Shown here: piece by piece, positions 7,617 to 16,439 of the stretch
Position numbering within the stretch: the first letter of the stretch is position 1
How the letters are laid out: the number at the start of each line of letters is the position of its first letter
NCBI GenBank assembly: GCA_045605745.1
Contig: JAZUQN010000108.1
Span: 1 to 21,507, forward strand
Length of the DNA stretch: 21,507 nucleotides
Source of the DNA: SIG710 sp045605745
GTDB lineage: Bacteria; Bacillota; Clostridia; Oscillospirales; CAG-272
Direction: 5' to 3'
Translations under genes and position numbers: made by a program
The notes under the pieces: generated by a model
What the model was told of the DNA's origin: nothing
Seen by the model: only the letters and a program-made list of their open reading frames with translations
The model's database searches: none

Positions 7617-9002
7617 CTATTTTTTATTGTGTGAATATCGGGAAATCGAAAGCACCATTCCCATTTCCGCCATCTGGACAATAAGAGAAGTACCGCCGGA
7701 GCTGAAAAAAGGAAGCGAGATTCCCGTATTCGGAATAGAATTTGTTACAACACCAATGTTAAAGCCAACCTGAAGCGCAACCTTTATCATAAGGCCAGCA
7801 ACCAAGAGAAAGGTATAAGCATTTGGCGAATGACGCGCAATCACAAAGCCGCGCCAGATAAGAACGAAGAACAATATCATAACCGCAAGAGCTCCAATAA
7901 ATCCAAGCTCTTCGCAAACTATAGTAAAAATAAAATCGTTTTGCGGCTCCGAAACATAGCCGTATTTCTGACGGCTATTTCCAAGACCAACACCGCCAAT
8001 GCCTCCGGATGCGATAGCATAGAGACCCTGGATCGTCTGCCAACCACTTCCGGTTGGATTTGACCATGGGTCACGCCAAACCTCGATACGGGCGCTTGAA
8101 TAATCTGTAAACAATATAACTGCAGCGATCGCTGCAAACGCAACCACACCGATAGGCAATATGAATTTCATTTTTGCGCCGCCAAGAATCATTATGAAAG
8201 CGCCTATACTGCAAAGGATAATGAGTCCCGAAAAATGTCTTTCAAGAACAACAAGTCCGCCAAGAACAAGGATTATCATTCCGGGATAAAGCATACCGTA
8301 AAGAAAGGATTTCTTAAATCCGGGCATCTGTGCCTTATCACCATGTTTTGAAAAATACAGGGCGAGAAGCATCACAAGTGAAGTTTTTGCAAGCTCTGAG
8401 GGCTGAAAAGATCCAAGTCCGGGGATTTCTATCCATCTTTTTGCGCCACCACGCTCAGAACCTATAAGCAGAACTAACAAAAGAAGAATGACAGCAACGC
8501 ACGAAAGACCGTATGTACCAATCTTGTAATATTCCGGATGGACAAGCATCACCATAACGATGGCAAGTGCTCCTATAATCAAAAATTGCAGATGTTTAAT
8601 AACAAAATAATAGCTGTCGCCATATTTTTTTGCAGCATATGCATAGCTTGCGCTAAAGCTCATAACAGCGCCTATTGCAAGGAGCAATACAAACACAAGA
8701 AGAAAAACCATATCAATGCCACCAGGTTTACCCATATCAGGGAACAAAAGACGGGAAGCTATTCCCTGCTCATCCGCCTTCTTTGCAGGAACAGATGTTC
8801 TCTTAACCTCTGAGGGCAACTCACTGCCATTTTTTGTATTTTTAATTCTATCCTTTTCGGGAGCTATTTTAATGTGCGGCAAAGCATTTTTTCCTGTTTC
8901 ATAAGGAATATCCTTTTGCTTACCACCCACAGAACCGTCCTTGGCATCGTCTTTTTTCGTGACGGAGCGTTTAACAAAACAATCTTCATCGTTTCGATTC
9001 AT
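7617..9002 (-). CDS. ftsW: SEDS-family septal peptidoglycan glycosyltransferase FtsW (SpoVE-like)
   Basis: Polytopic SEDS glycan polymerase acting with a class B PBP. The 461 residues comprise a charged N-terminal tail of about 95 residues, longer than usual, then about ten membrane segments from 97 onward. Hallmarks: QPSE at 200-203; RDP at 310-312 with D311 as the probable catalytic aspartate; GLGNSRQKYGYV at 339-350; EPQNDFIF at 352-359; and the C-terminal SSGGTSLI at 434-441. The common QPDLG motif is replaced by LERHFSG (253-259). A strong GGAGGTGA site precedes the ATG. It follows mraY after 23 nt, where murD is often found. FtsW and sporulation SpoVE cannot be separated by sequence alone. 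Confidence 0.93.
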   Translation of the reverse strand: MNRNDEDCFVKRSVTKKDDAKDGSVGGKQKDIPYETGKNALPHIKIAPEKDRIKNTKNGSELPSEVKRTSVPAKKADEQGIASRLLFPDMGKPGGIDMVFLLVFVLLLAIGAVMSFSASYAYAAKKYGDSYYFVIKHLQFLIIGALAIVMVMLVHPEYYKIGTYGLSCVAVILLLLVLLIGSERGGAKRWIEIPGLGSFQPSELAKTSLVMLLALYFSKHGDKAQMPGFKKSFLYGMLYPGMIILVLGGLVVLERHFSGLIILCSIGAFIMILGGAKMKFILPIGVVAFAAIAAVILFTDYSSARIEVWRDPWSNPTGSGWQTIQGLYAIASGGIGGVGLGNSRQKYGYVSEPQNDFIFTIVCEELGFIGALAVMILFFVLIWRGFVIARHSPNAYTFLLVAGLMIKVALQVGFNIGVVTNSIPNTGISLPFFSSGGTSLIVQMAEMGMVLSISRYSHNKK

Positions 9003-9025
9003 ATTCCGTCACCTCCAAAATTCAT

Positions 9026-10021
9026 TTAAAATCTAATTCCAAAAAATGCAAATATACAAAAAGCAATCGTTAGTATCGAAAAGACCGTTACAATCTTAAC
9101 CTCACTCCAGCCACATTTTTCAAAATGGTGATGTATTGGTGCCATTTTGAAGATGCGTTTTTTCGTCAGCTTGAAAAAACCGACTTGGAGCATCACAGAA
9201 AAGGTTTCAATAACAAACATAAGTCCGAAAGCAAGAACTATCAGGGGATTGTTCATAACAAATGCAGAACCGACTATCATACCTCCAAGGAAAAGGGATC
9301 CCGTATCACCCATAAACACTCTTGCAGGATAAAAATTATAAACAAGAAATCCGAGAGTGCCGCCGACAAGACAAGAAGAAACATAACCGAGGGAAATGTT
9401 TTCTGCCATAACCGAAATCACCGCTAAGAACAATCCTACACAAAGAGAAACAGAGCTTGCAAGACCGTCTATTCCGTCTGTGAGATTTACGCTGTTGACT
9501 ATACCTGTTATAAGTATGAGTGCAAAAACATAATAGAAAGCACCAAGCTCCCACTCGATATCAAGATACGGAATATAAAGATTAGTTTCAATATGTCCTG
9601 TTTTGTCAAGAACTAAAATATAAATTGCAGCAGCCACAAGCTGAAGCAAAAATTTTTGATAGGCAAGAAGTCCCTCGTTTTGCTTTTTAACAAGCTTTGT
9701 ATAGTCATCAAAAAAGCCTATCATGCCGTTTATCGTTGCAAGTCCAAGAGTCAAAGCAAGCGGTATAAGCTGACCTGCCTTGCCCTTGATGCCGAAATAT
9801 ACAAAAACCGCCGCCATAACAAGCAAAATAGAAAGAATAAAGCATATTCCTCCCATTGTTGGCGTACCCTCTTTAGATTTATGCCACCTTGGCCCTATAT
9901 CAAGAATTTTTTGACCAACCTTGTGACTTCTTAGAATTGGTATTATTTTCTTTGATAAAAGCACCGTAACGAAAAAAACAAGAACGGCGGAGATTAACAT
10001 ATTTAGTATTTCTGTCTTCAT
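9026..10021 (-). CDS. mraY: Phospho-MurNAc-pentapeptide transferase MraY
   Basis: Integral membrane enzyme that moves phospho-MurNAc-pentapeptide from UDP to undecaprenyl phosphate, giving lipid I. The 331 residues show about ten membrane segments and all family motifs: GPRWHKSKEGTPTMGG (43-58), the aspartate pair D105-D106 in GFFDDYTK, NLTDGIDGLA (179-188), D239 in FMGDTGSLFLG, and the histidine motif MAPIHHHFEKCGWSE (293-307). The ATG has a GAAAGG site about nine bases upstream and follows murF by 13 nt. Confidence 0.97.
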   Translation of the reverse strand: MKTEILNMLISAVLVFFVTVLLSKKIIPILRSHKVGQKILDIGPRWHKSKEGTPTMGGICFILSILLVMAAVFVYFGIKGKAGQLIPLALTLGLATINGMIGFFDDYTKLVKKQNEGLLAYQKFLLQLVAAAIYILVLDKTGHIETNLYIPYLDIEWELGAFYYVFALILITGIVNSVNLTDGIDGLASSVSLCVGLFLAVISVMAENISLGYVSSCLVGGTLGFLVYNFYPARVFMGDTGSLFLGGMIVGSAFVMNNPLIVLAFGLMFVIETFSVMLQVGFFKLTKKRIFKMAPIHHHFEKCGWSEVKIVTVFSILTIAFCIFAFFGIRF

Positions 10022-10034
10022 ATATATCGGCCTT

Positions 10035-11477
10035 TCATTTTGGTAATTTATCCATATTTTCTTTCAGATATTCGATTATTTTCTCAGCCTCCATAGATCT
10101 GCTTGCCTTAAAAAGCAGAATGTCGCCGCCTCTCAGCGCATGAATCAGCATCTCCCCGGTCACTCCGGGTGTGCCCTTGTTTAGATTCACATAAACATCC
10201 TGAGGCTTCATACCGTTTTCAATTGCTGAAAGAGCTATATTCTTAGCCCTTTCGCCATATGTAAACAGCACCTCACATCCGCTTTTGGCAAGATATGTAC
10301 CAACATCTCTGTGAAGAAGATGAGAGTTTTCTCCAAGCTCGAGCATATCTCCAAGCACAGCAACTCTCCTTGCACCGTTTTTGCTTTTCGATAGTTGGGT
10401 AAGCACATCTATGGCTGAACGCATTGATTCGGGGCTTGCATTATAGCAATCCTCTATGAGCGTAAGCGAAGAAAGCTCATAAATATTCTGTCTCATGCCA
10501 ATGCTGTGATAATTCATAAGTCCTCGGCGTATTGTTTCAACATCCATACCAAGCTCTTTTCCCACCGCAAAGGCAAAAAGAGCCGCATAAACATTGTGTT
10601 GACCCATAACCGGCAGCTCAATGTTTGAATATATCCTTCCATTCCAAAGCAGATCGAATAGGGTATTGCTTATACCCATTCTGATGTTCAGAGCGCGAAC
10701 GTCGGCATTTCTGTTTTCTATGCCAACATAAACAGTTTTGCGATTTCTTTTATCTGCCCCAAGGAGCAAAGGCTCGTCACCGTTTAAAATCAGAATGCCG
10801 TTTTCAGAAAGACCATCAATTATCTCCATTTTAGCACGGCAGATATTCTCTCTTGAGCCGAGCATCTCCATATGAGAGGTTCCAATTGTTGTAACAATGG
10901 CAATATCTGGCATTGCTATCCTCGACATAGTGGATATTTCGCCAAAACCGCTCATACCCATTTCAAGAACAGCCGCCTCCACATCCTCCGGCATACCCAA
11001 AACCGAAGCAGGAAGACCTATCACGCTGTTATAATTCCCCTCGGTCTTAAATAATTTGCAATGTTCTGAGACAACCGACGAAACAAATTCCTTTGTTGTA
11101 GTTTTACCAACACTGCCTGTAATCCCGATAGTCCTCACAGGTATTCTCGATCTATAAGCCTGCGCCATTCTGCCAAGGGCGGATACTGTGTCGTCCACAA
11201 GAATAATCCCATATTTATCTGCTCCCTTCATGTCGGGAATGCGGGAGGCAAGTGCAAAAGGAAATCCTTTTTCTGCTGTTTGTGCAATATAATCGTGACC
11301 GTCCACAACCTCACCCTTTATGGCGATAAAGAGGGTTTCAGCATCTGCCTGGCGAGAATCAGTGCATATACCGGAAAGGAGACTGTTTTCATCTATGCCG
11401 CATCTGATGAGACTTCCGCCGCACATATCGCATAGTTCTTTTATTGTGATTTTTTTGTCGGCAAAATTTATTTTCAT
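10035..11477 (-). CDS. murF: UDP-MurNAc-tripeptide--D-Ala-D-Ala ligase MurF
   Basis: Cytoplasmic ATP-dependent Mur ligase that adds D-Ala-D-Ala to the UDP-MurNAc-tripeptide. The 480 residues show the three Mur-ligase domains. The N-terminal substrate domain contains TDSR near 39-42. The central ATPase has the P-loop TGSVGKTT (120-127) with the MurF-type TTK that follows, and GNYNSVIGLP near 147-156. The C-terminal domain contains EDCYNASPESM near 342 and GDMLELG. The ATG is eight bases after GAAAGG and lies 17 nt after murE. Confidence 0.96.
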   Translation of the reverse strand: MKINFADKKITIKELCDMCGGSLIRCGIDENSLLSGICTDSRQADAETLFIAIKGEVVDGHDYIAQTAEKGFPFALASRIPDMKGADKYGIILVDDTVSALGRMAQAYRSRIPVRTIGITGSVGKTTTKEFVSSVVSEHCKLFKTEGNYNSVIGLPASVLGMPEDVEAAVLEMGMSGFGEISTMSRIAMPDIAIVTTIGTSHMEMLGSRENICRAKMEIIDGLSENGILILNGDEPLLLGADKRNRKTVYVGIENRNADVRALNIRMGISNTLFDLLWNGRIYSNIELPVMGQHNVYAALFAFAVGKELGMDVETIRRGLMNYHSIGMRQNIYELSSLTLIEDCYNASPESMRSAIDVLTQLSKSKNGARRVAVLGDMLELGENSHLLHRDVGTYLAKSGCEVLFTYGERAKNIALSAIENGMKPQDVYVNLNKGTPGVTGEMLIHALRGGDILLFKASRSMEAEKIIEYLKENMDKLPK

Positions 11478-11494
11478 TTTCGTTTCCTTTCAGC

Positions 11495-13048
11495 TTAGCG
11501 GTAATAATAGTATTTTATTGCGGCTTCTTTTATAAGTGCTTTCTCACTAAATGGGTGTTTTCCCTCTTTGTCAATCTCATATTCTTCATGCCCCTTGCCC
11601 GCAAGCAATATAATATCATTTTTCAGCGCATTCTTTATAACATAGTCTATAGCCTCTGCCCTATCCACTATCATAATTGCGTGCGTGCGCGTAAAATCGA
11701 ATCCGACCATAATGTCGGATATAATATCTGAGGGTTCCTCACTTCTGCTGTTATCAGAGGTTACTACAACAAAATCCGCAAGGGTGGAGGCTATCTTGCC
11801 CATAACGGCCCGTTTGCTTTTATCTCTGTCTCCGCCGCATCCGAAAAGCAACACAATACGCTGGCCGTTTTTCCTAAAGGAGCGTGCAGTTTTCAAAAGA
11901 TTTTCCAGTGCATCCGGGGTGTGCGCATAATCTATAAAAACAGAAAAATCCGCACCTTGACAGAGCTTAACTCGCTCAAATCTACCGTCTATTCCGCCCA
12001 TGTGTCTCAGGGCATCCTGAACTATACGCAGTTCCATTCCCATTTCAAGCGCACAGGCAGCAGCCTCAAGAGTATTTATAACCGTGAATCTGCCGGGAAT
12101 AGGGCTTTTGATTTTAAATACCGAGCAAACAGAGCTTAGTATGTATTCTATACCGTCTGTTCCGTGATCCATTATATTTGCCGCAGAATAGTCAGCTCTT
12201 CTAACATCATCTGCAGTGCAAATTCTGATATTTTTACAGCCGCCAAGCTCTGCAGCCTTTGCAATATCGGTAGCATAGGCATCGTCACCGTTTATAATAG
12301 CTGCCCTCGTCATAGAAAACAGCTTTTTCTTGGCTGAAAGATATCCTTCCATTGTGCCATGAAAATCAAGATGATCAGGCGTTAGATTTGTAAAAACTGC
12401 CGCTTCAAAGCTAAGAGGCGCAAGCTTATCGAGTGCAAGGGCATGAGAGGTAGCCTCGAGAAGCACTATCTCAACACCGTCCTCTGCCATAACCGAAAGT
12501 ATTTTATATAATTCTTTCGGGTCGGGGGTAGTCATATTGGCTTTTTCATTATCCGATCTGATAGTCAATCTTTTCTCACCCGAATAGCAAACAACCGTGC
12601 CAATAAGTCCGGTTTTGATAAGGGCTGCACTAAATATAGACCTAAGCATAAATGTAACGCTGGTCTTCCCGTTTGTTCCTGTTACTGCAATCAATTTCAC
12701 TTTCTTTGAAGGATAGCCGTACCATGCGTCAAAAAGATAGGCAAGTGCAGACCTTGTGTTTCCTGTTTGCATAAGAAGCGGCGCACCGGGAGAAGCAAAA
12801 AGTGAACTGTCATATTCACTGCCACATTCTGTTAAAATGGCAGAAGCACCTCGTTCAATTGCATTTCTTATATATCGGTGTCCGTCATCTGTCCTTCCTT
12901 TAAGGCAAACAAACAGCGAACCGACGACAACATCTCTCGAATCAGATGTAATATCTGTTATTTCAAGCTTATTTAAACGCTCGTTAGACCGAGGATCACC
13001 ACCAACGCATTCGATGTTTATATCCGCAATTAGTTCGATGAATTTCAA
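11495..13048 (-). CDS. murE: UDP-MurNAc-tripeptide synthetase MurE
   Basis: ATP-dependent Mur ligase adding the third residue of the stem peptide. The 517 residues show P-loop TGTNGKTS (123-130), TTPDP (173-177), a lysine in SAKKKLF (238-244) where Mur ligases are carbamylated, HTPDAL (376-381), and GKGHE (484-488). The amino-acid selecting motif reads DNSR (432-435) followed by SEEP. The classic diaminopimelate motif is DNPR, and the retained arginine favours meso-diaminopimelate, though the serine is a variation. The start is TTG at 13048 behind a GGGGG site; no better ATG exists and residue 1 fits the family start. A 126-nt gap separates it from the PBP gene. Confidence 0.94.
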   Translation of the reverse strand: MKFIELIADINIECVGGDPRSNERLNKLEITDITSDSRDVVVGSLFVCLKGRTDDGHRYIRNAIERGASAILTECGSEYDSSLFASPGAPLLMQTGNTRSALAYLFDAWYGYPSKKVKLIAVTGTNGKTSVTFMLRSIFSAALIKTGLIGTVVCYSGEKRLTIRSDNEKANMTTPDPKELYKILSVMAEDGVEIVLLEATSHALALDKLAPLSFEAAVFTNLTPDHLDFHGTMEGYLSAKKKLFSMTRAAIINGDDAYATDIAKAAELGGCKNIRICTADDVRRADYSAANIMDHGTDGIEYILSSVCSVFKIKSPIPGRFTVINTLEAAACALEMGMELRIVQDALRHMGGIDGRFERVKLCQGADFSVFIDYAHTPDALENLLKTARSFRKNGQRIVLLFGCGGDRDKSKRAVMGKIASTLADFVVVTSDNSRSEEPSDIISDIMVGFDFTRTHAIMIVDRAEAIDYVIKNALKNDIILLAGKGHEEYEIDKEGKHPFSEKALIKEAAIKYYYYR

Positions 13049-13174
13049 ATATTTTCGCCCCCAAATTAGACTGTTTTGATGTTCTTCATTTCACTTCCGT
13101 CTAATCGGATGCTTTTTGCGGTTAATTTTCACCCAAAAACCATCATTATTCCATTTTTTTAATTATCAAAAATA
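13049..13174 (-). other. PBP-murE intergenic region with a possible leader hairpin
   Basis: This AT-rich gap has a 7-bp inverted repeat GTCTAAT (13099-13105) / ATTAGAC (13065-13071) whose inner arm lies directly upstream of the GGGGG ribosome binding site of murE. The loop is 27 nt. A confident -35/-10 pair was not found. It may be a weak leader structure or chance. Confidence 0.3.
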
Positions 13175-15475
13175 TTAATCTGTTCCATCAAGATAACGGA
13201 AATCAACAGTTACAAGAGTTCCCTTTGGCACGATTTCACCGGCGGTGGGAGATTGAGAAACAACTACTGCGCCTGCACCTGTCTCATAGTTTGTTGTTCC
13301 GGTGATATTGATGTTCAAATGACTGTTGATAATCATCATATTGGCTAAGGTCGCAGACTGCCCCATAACATCAGGGACCGTTACATTATCACTTGGCTCA
13401 AGCTCTCCGGCATATAGATATACTTTGCCATCCTTGCGAACTCCGCTTCCGCCCAAGGGGGCCATTTTAACTATCTTTTCGCCCTCACCAACAACTTCAT
13501 AATCAATTCCAAGATAACCCATGCTGGTCTCTGCATCCTTTGTACTCCAGCCAACATAGTTTGGCAAAGTCTTTGTCAGATTTTCAAGCTCTTTTTCGGT
13601 ATATACAGCCTCGATACCCATATAGGGCAGAATTGATCTCATAACATTTGCAACATAAGGTGCAGCAACTATACTTCCGTAAACAGAGCCTTTATTTGGT
13701 TCGTCAACCATTATAAGAACCGCAACTTGAGGGTCATCGGCAGGCGCATATGCAACACAAGAACCAACTCTGAATGGAGTGCTGCCGTCAGGAAGCTTTT
13801 TATCCTTCTTTTCGGTTGTACCGGTCTTTGCGGCAATTCTATAGCCGGCAACATAGGCATTTTTTGCACCGCCGTCACCCGATACACCCTCTTCAAGTAT
13901 TCCTGTGATCGTATTGCACACCTCTGTGCTTACAACCTGTCTTAAATTTTCGCTTCCTTCATAAGAAAAAATAACATTTCCCTCTGAATCTTTCATCTCT
14001 TTTACAAGATGAGGTGTCACAAGATAACCTCCGTTTGCAACAGCGGAAATCGCTCTTATTTGCTGAATTGGAGTCACAGTGAAGTTCTGTCCAAATGAAG
14101 CGGTTGCAAGCTCAACCTGATTGAAATTCTCGATTTTATGGAAAATCGAATTACCCTCACCGGGAAGGTCAATGCCCGTTTTTTCCATAAGCCCAAAGGC
14201 ACTGAAATAATCATAGAATTTACCCGAACCAAGCTTCAAAGCAATAGACATAAGAACAGGATTGCAGGACTGCTGAAGTCCCTCGGTAAAGGTTACTCTG
14301 CCATGTCCCTTCACCTTGTGGCAATGAATCGGCTTGCTGTAGCCCGGAACAAAATATGCGCCGGTGCAAACAAAGCTGTCATTAACTCCAACAACCTTTT
14401 CTTCAAGGCACATAGCCGTTGTTATAACCTTAAAGGTAGAGCCGGGCATATATGTGCTGTTTATGGCCTTATTGGACCAGGAAAGCTGTTGAAGCTTTAT
14501 TTTTTCAGCCTTATATTCCTCACTGTCTTCGCTGAGCTTAAGAGAAGATAGCTGATCTAAAAAATATTCATCAAGGGACCAAGGATCATTGCAATTAAAA
14601 TCGGGAATAGTTGACATCGCAAGTATTTCACCGGTTTTAACATTCATCACGATACCACACACCCTCTCGGATGCACCATTATCGGCAAGGGTTGCACGAA
14701 GCTGATTTTCAAGCTCATATTGGATGAACATATCTATGGTTGTTGTTATGTTATAGCCATCCTCAGCCTCGATATAGCTTTCATATTCGGTTGGCATCTC
14801 ATTTCCATAAGAATCTCGAGCTGTTATATAAATGCCGTTGGTTCCCGAAAGCTTATCATTATATTGATATTCAAGGCCGTAAAGACCTGTGTTTTCTGCC
14901 CCGGTAAATCCAAGCACGCTTGACGCCAGGCTGTCATAGCAATAATACCTTTTGGCGGTTGCCTCAAGATGTACCTCTGAATGAAGATCATGCTCTGCAA
15001 TAAATTTTCTGACAAGCTGAGCCTGCTCATTTTCAACATTTTTTGCAATAGTCTCATCGAGTCTGTTGACCTTTTGAGTTTTTGCCATTATTGCCTCGCT
15101 GTCGGCACCAAGGATGGAAGATAGGTTTTCTGCAATAAGCGTGTCAAGCCCCGGTCTTGGATTCTTTATATATTCGCCATCGGCATTTTTTGTTCCTGAA
15201 ATTGAGTGCTGTATATCCTTTGGAGAAATAAAAACACGGTATACTGTTATATCAGTAGCAAGCAGTACACCGTTTGTATCATATATATCTCCCCTGTTGG
15301 CGGGTATGACAGACTCGGTGGTCATCTGCGAAATTACTTCTTTTTGATATCGCTCATAATTTTTTGTTTGAAGAATAAAAATCTGAAAGGCCAGGTAAAT
15401 AAATGCAAGCGCAATCAGCCCGAGAATCAGGTAAGAACGTTTGTGTAGACCTGTACTCACTGATTTCTGTTGCAT
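13175..15475 (-). CDS. ftsI: Class B penicillin-binding protein with two PASTA domains (FtsI/SpoVD type)
   Basis: Peptidoglycan DD-transpeptidase that cross-links septal (or spore cortex) glycan made by the partner SEDS protein. Numbered from the ATG at 15475 (766 residues): short cytoplasmic tail, membrane anchor at about 14-34, PBP dimerisation domain beginning near RGDIYDTNG (about 61-69), and a transpeptidase domain with S346-T-F-K349, S403-C-N405 and K550-T-G-T553. Two C-terminal PASTA repeats follow (about 637-690 and 697-761). A longer frame to 15577 would overlap the preceding gene; the ATG with GGGGGAG eight bases upstream is preferred. The gene is followed by murE, as expected for SpoVD/Pbp2B-type genes. 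Vegetative FtsI and sporulation SpoVD roles cannot be told apart here. Confidence 0.94.
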   Translation of the reverse strand: MQQKSVSTGLHKRSYLILGLIALAFIYLAFQIFILQTKNYERYQKEVISQMTTESVIPANRGDIYDTNGVLLATDITVYRVFISPKDIQHSISGTKNADGEYIKNPRPGLDTLIAENLSSILGADSEAIMAKTQKVNRLDETIAKNVENEQAQLVRKFIAEHDLHSEVHLEATAKRYYCYDSLASSVLGFTGAENTGLYGLEYQYNDKLSGTNGIYITARDSYGNEMPTEYESYIEAEDGYNITTTIDMFIQYELENQLRATLADNGASERVCGIVMNVKTGEILAMSTIPDFNCNDPWSLDEYFLDQLSSLKLSEDSEEYKAEKIKLQQLSWSNKAINSTYMPGSTFKVITTAMCLEEKVVGVNDSFVCTGAYFVPGYSKPIHCHKVKGHGRVTFTEGLQQSCNPVLMSIALKLGSGKFYDYFSAFGLMEKTGIDLPGEGNSIFHKIENFNQVELATASFGQNFTVTPIQQIRAISAVANGGYLVTPHLVKEMKDSEGNVIFSYEGSENLRQVVSTEVCNTITGILEEGVSGDGGAKNAYVAGYRIAAKTGTTEKKDKKLPDGSTPFRVGSCVAYAPADDPQVAVLIMVDEPNKGSVYGSIVAAPYVANVMRSILPYMGIEAVYTEKELENLTKTLPNYVGWSTKDAETSMGYLGIDYEVVGEGEKIVKMAPLGGSGVRKDGKVYLYAGELEPSDNVTVPDVMGQSATLANMMIINSHLNINITGTTNYETGAGAVVVSQSPTAGEIVPKGTLVTVDFRYLDGTD

Positions 15476-15500
15476 TGAGGCTCCCCCTTTCAGAATTTTA

Positions 15501-16361
15501 TTATAAAATATTATTTTCCTTTGCCGCTCTGTCAAGTGAGCTTGCAAATCTGCAAGCTCTTGCATAAGCCTTAGCAATATACTCCTCTATTGTCATTTTT
15601 TTATATTTATCGTTATCATGTCTATCCGGCTTGCTTTGCCTTAGCAGCTCAAAGGTCAGCGGACCTCTATAATTATATTTAAGAATGCGAGTCGCTATTC
15701 CATCAAAGTCTGCAATTCCATCATATGGAAGAAGGTGGAGATCATCTGTCCAGGTGATGTTTCCGTAAAAATCGCTGATGCCAAGATTGTCATTTATGTG
15801 AGTGGCAACAAGTCTTTCGCCATAGAGCGACAGCATATCCTTGCCAAAATTGTAGCAAAGCTCATGACCGCTGTCAAAGCAAAAACCAACCGCCGAGCTG
15901 CCCGAGAAAACATCCATAAGGGCCGCCAGATATTCCTCGCCCTCAGTATTTTCCAGGGCTATAGTAACACCAAGCTTTTCAGCCGCTTCTACAACTCTTG
16001 AAAAATTCTCTATTCCCTCCGGAGTTGGATCATGCTTGTCAAAGCCAATAAAAGCGTGAGCAACCATAATTTCGATTTCGTTTTGAGAACAGCATTCAAG
16101 GCAGGAAATAAGCTCATCCACGGCTTCTACCGCCTCCTCACCGCTTCTCCAAATATCTGCCGCCTTACCAAACGGAGCGTGCAAGGATTGATATAACATA
16201 CCGATATCATCGGCATATTTTTTTATACTCGAAATATCACTGCCTTTTTTCCATTCGGTGAAAAAGCCTTCAAAACCGGCATCTCTGAACATCTTTATTT
16301 GTTCAAAAGTGTCCCCCTCAAAAGAATTGCTAACTCCGAGACAAAGAATATGATTATGCAT
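15501..16361 (-). CDS. Sugar phosphate isomerase/epimerase family protein (AP-endonuclease-2-like TIM barrel)
   Basis: A 286-residue TIM-barrel protein of the xylose-isomerase-like/AP-endonuclease-2 superfamily; substrate unknown. Seen in the sequence: a barrel start HILCLGVSNSFEG, SLHAPFG (59-65), and a typical divalent-metal set E137 (ALENTEG), D163 and H166 (FCFDSGHE), H188 (THIND), H209 (DDLHLLP) and E238 (TFELL). Known relatives act on sugars, inositols or hydroxypyruvate, or repair abasic DNA; nothing here selects among them. The ATG has a GAAAGG site. It sits between the FtsL-like gene (78-nt gap with a strong hairpin) and the PBP (25-nt gap), in the same orientation, so it is probably transcribed with the dcw operon. 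This is not a standard dcw member. Confidence 0.85.
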   Translation of the reverse strand: MHNHILCLGVSNSFEGDTFEQIKMFRDAGFEGFFTEWKKGSDISSIKKYADDIGMLYQSLHAPFGKAADIWRSGEEAVEAVDELISCLECCSQNEIEIMVAHAFIGFDKHDPTPEGIENFSRVVEAAEKLGVTIALENTEGEEYLAALMDVFSGSSAVGFCFDSGHELCYNFGKDMLSLYGERLVATHINDNLGISDFYGNITWTDDLHLLPYDGIADFDGIATRILKYNYRGPLTFELLRQSKPDRHDNDKYKKMTIEEYIAKAYARACRFASSLDRAAKENNIL

Positions 16362-16387
16362 TTACTACCTTTCTGTATATCCTATTG

Positions 16388-16418
16388 CGCGTCCGCCCGA
16401 AATATGCGGGCGGACGCG
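16388..16418. repeat. Perfect GC-rich hairpin between the ftsL-like and isomerase genes
   Basis: CGCGTCCGCCCG (16388-16399) and its exact complement (16407-16418) form a 12-bp stem, eleven of the twelve pairs being G-C, with a 7-nt AT-rich loop. No T tract follows on either strand, so it is not a normal intrinsic terminator. It stands out in an otherwise AT-rich gap. Possible roles are an RNA processing or stabilising element, or a boundary left by insertion of the isomerase gene. Confidence 0.85.
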
Positions 16419-16439
16419 TATATTCACAAATATCAACTT

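Noticed and set aside
15476..15577. N-terminal extension of the PBP
   Set aside because: It would overlap the isomerase gene, has no family match, and the ATG at 15475 has a strong GGGGGAG site and fits the family start.
16388..16418. Intrinsic terminator before the isomerase gene
   Set aside because: The stem is strong but no T tract follows on either strand.
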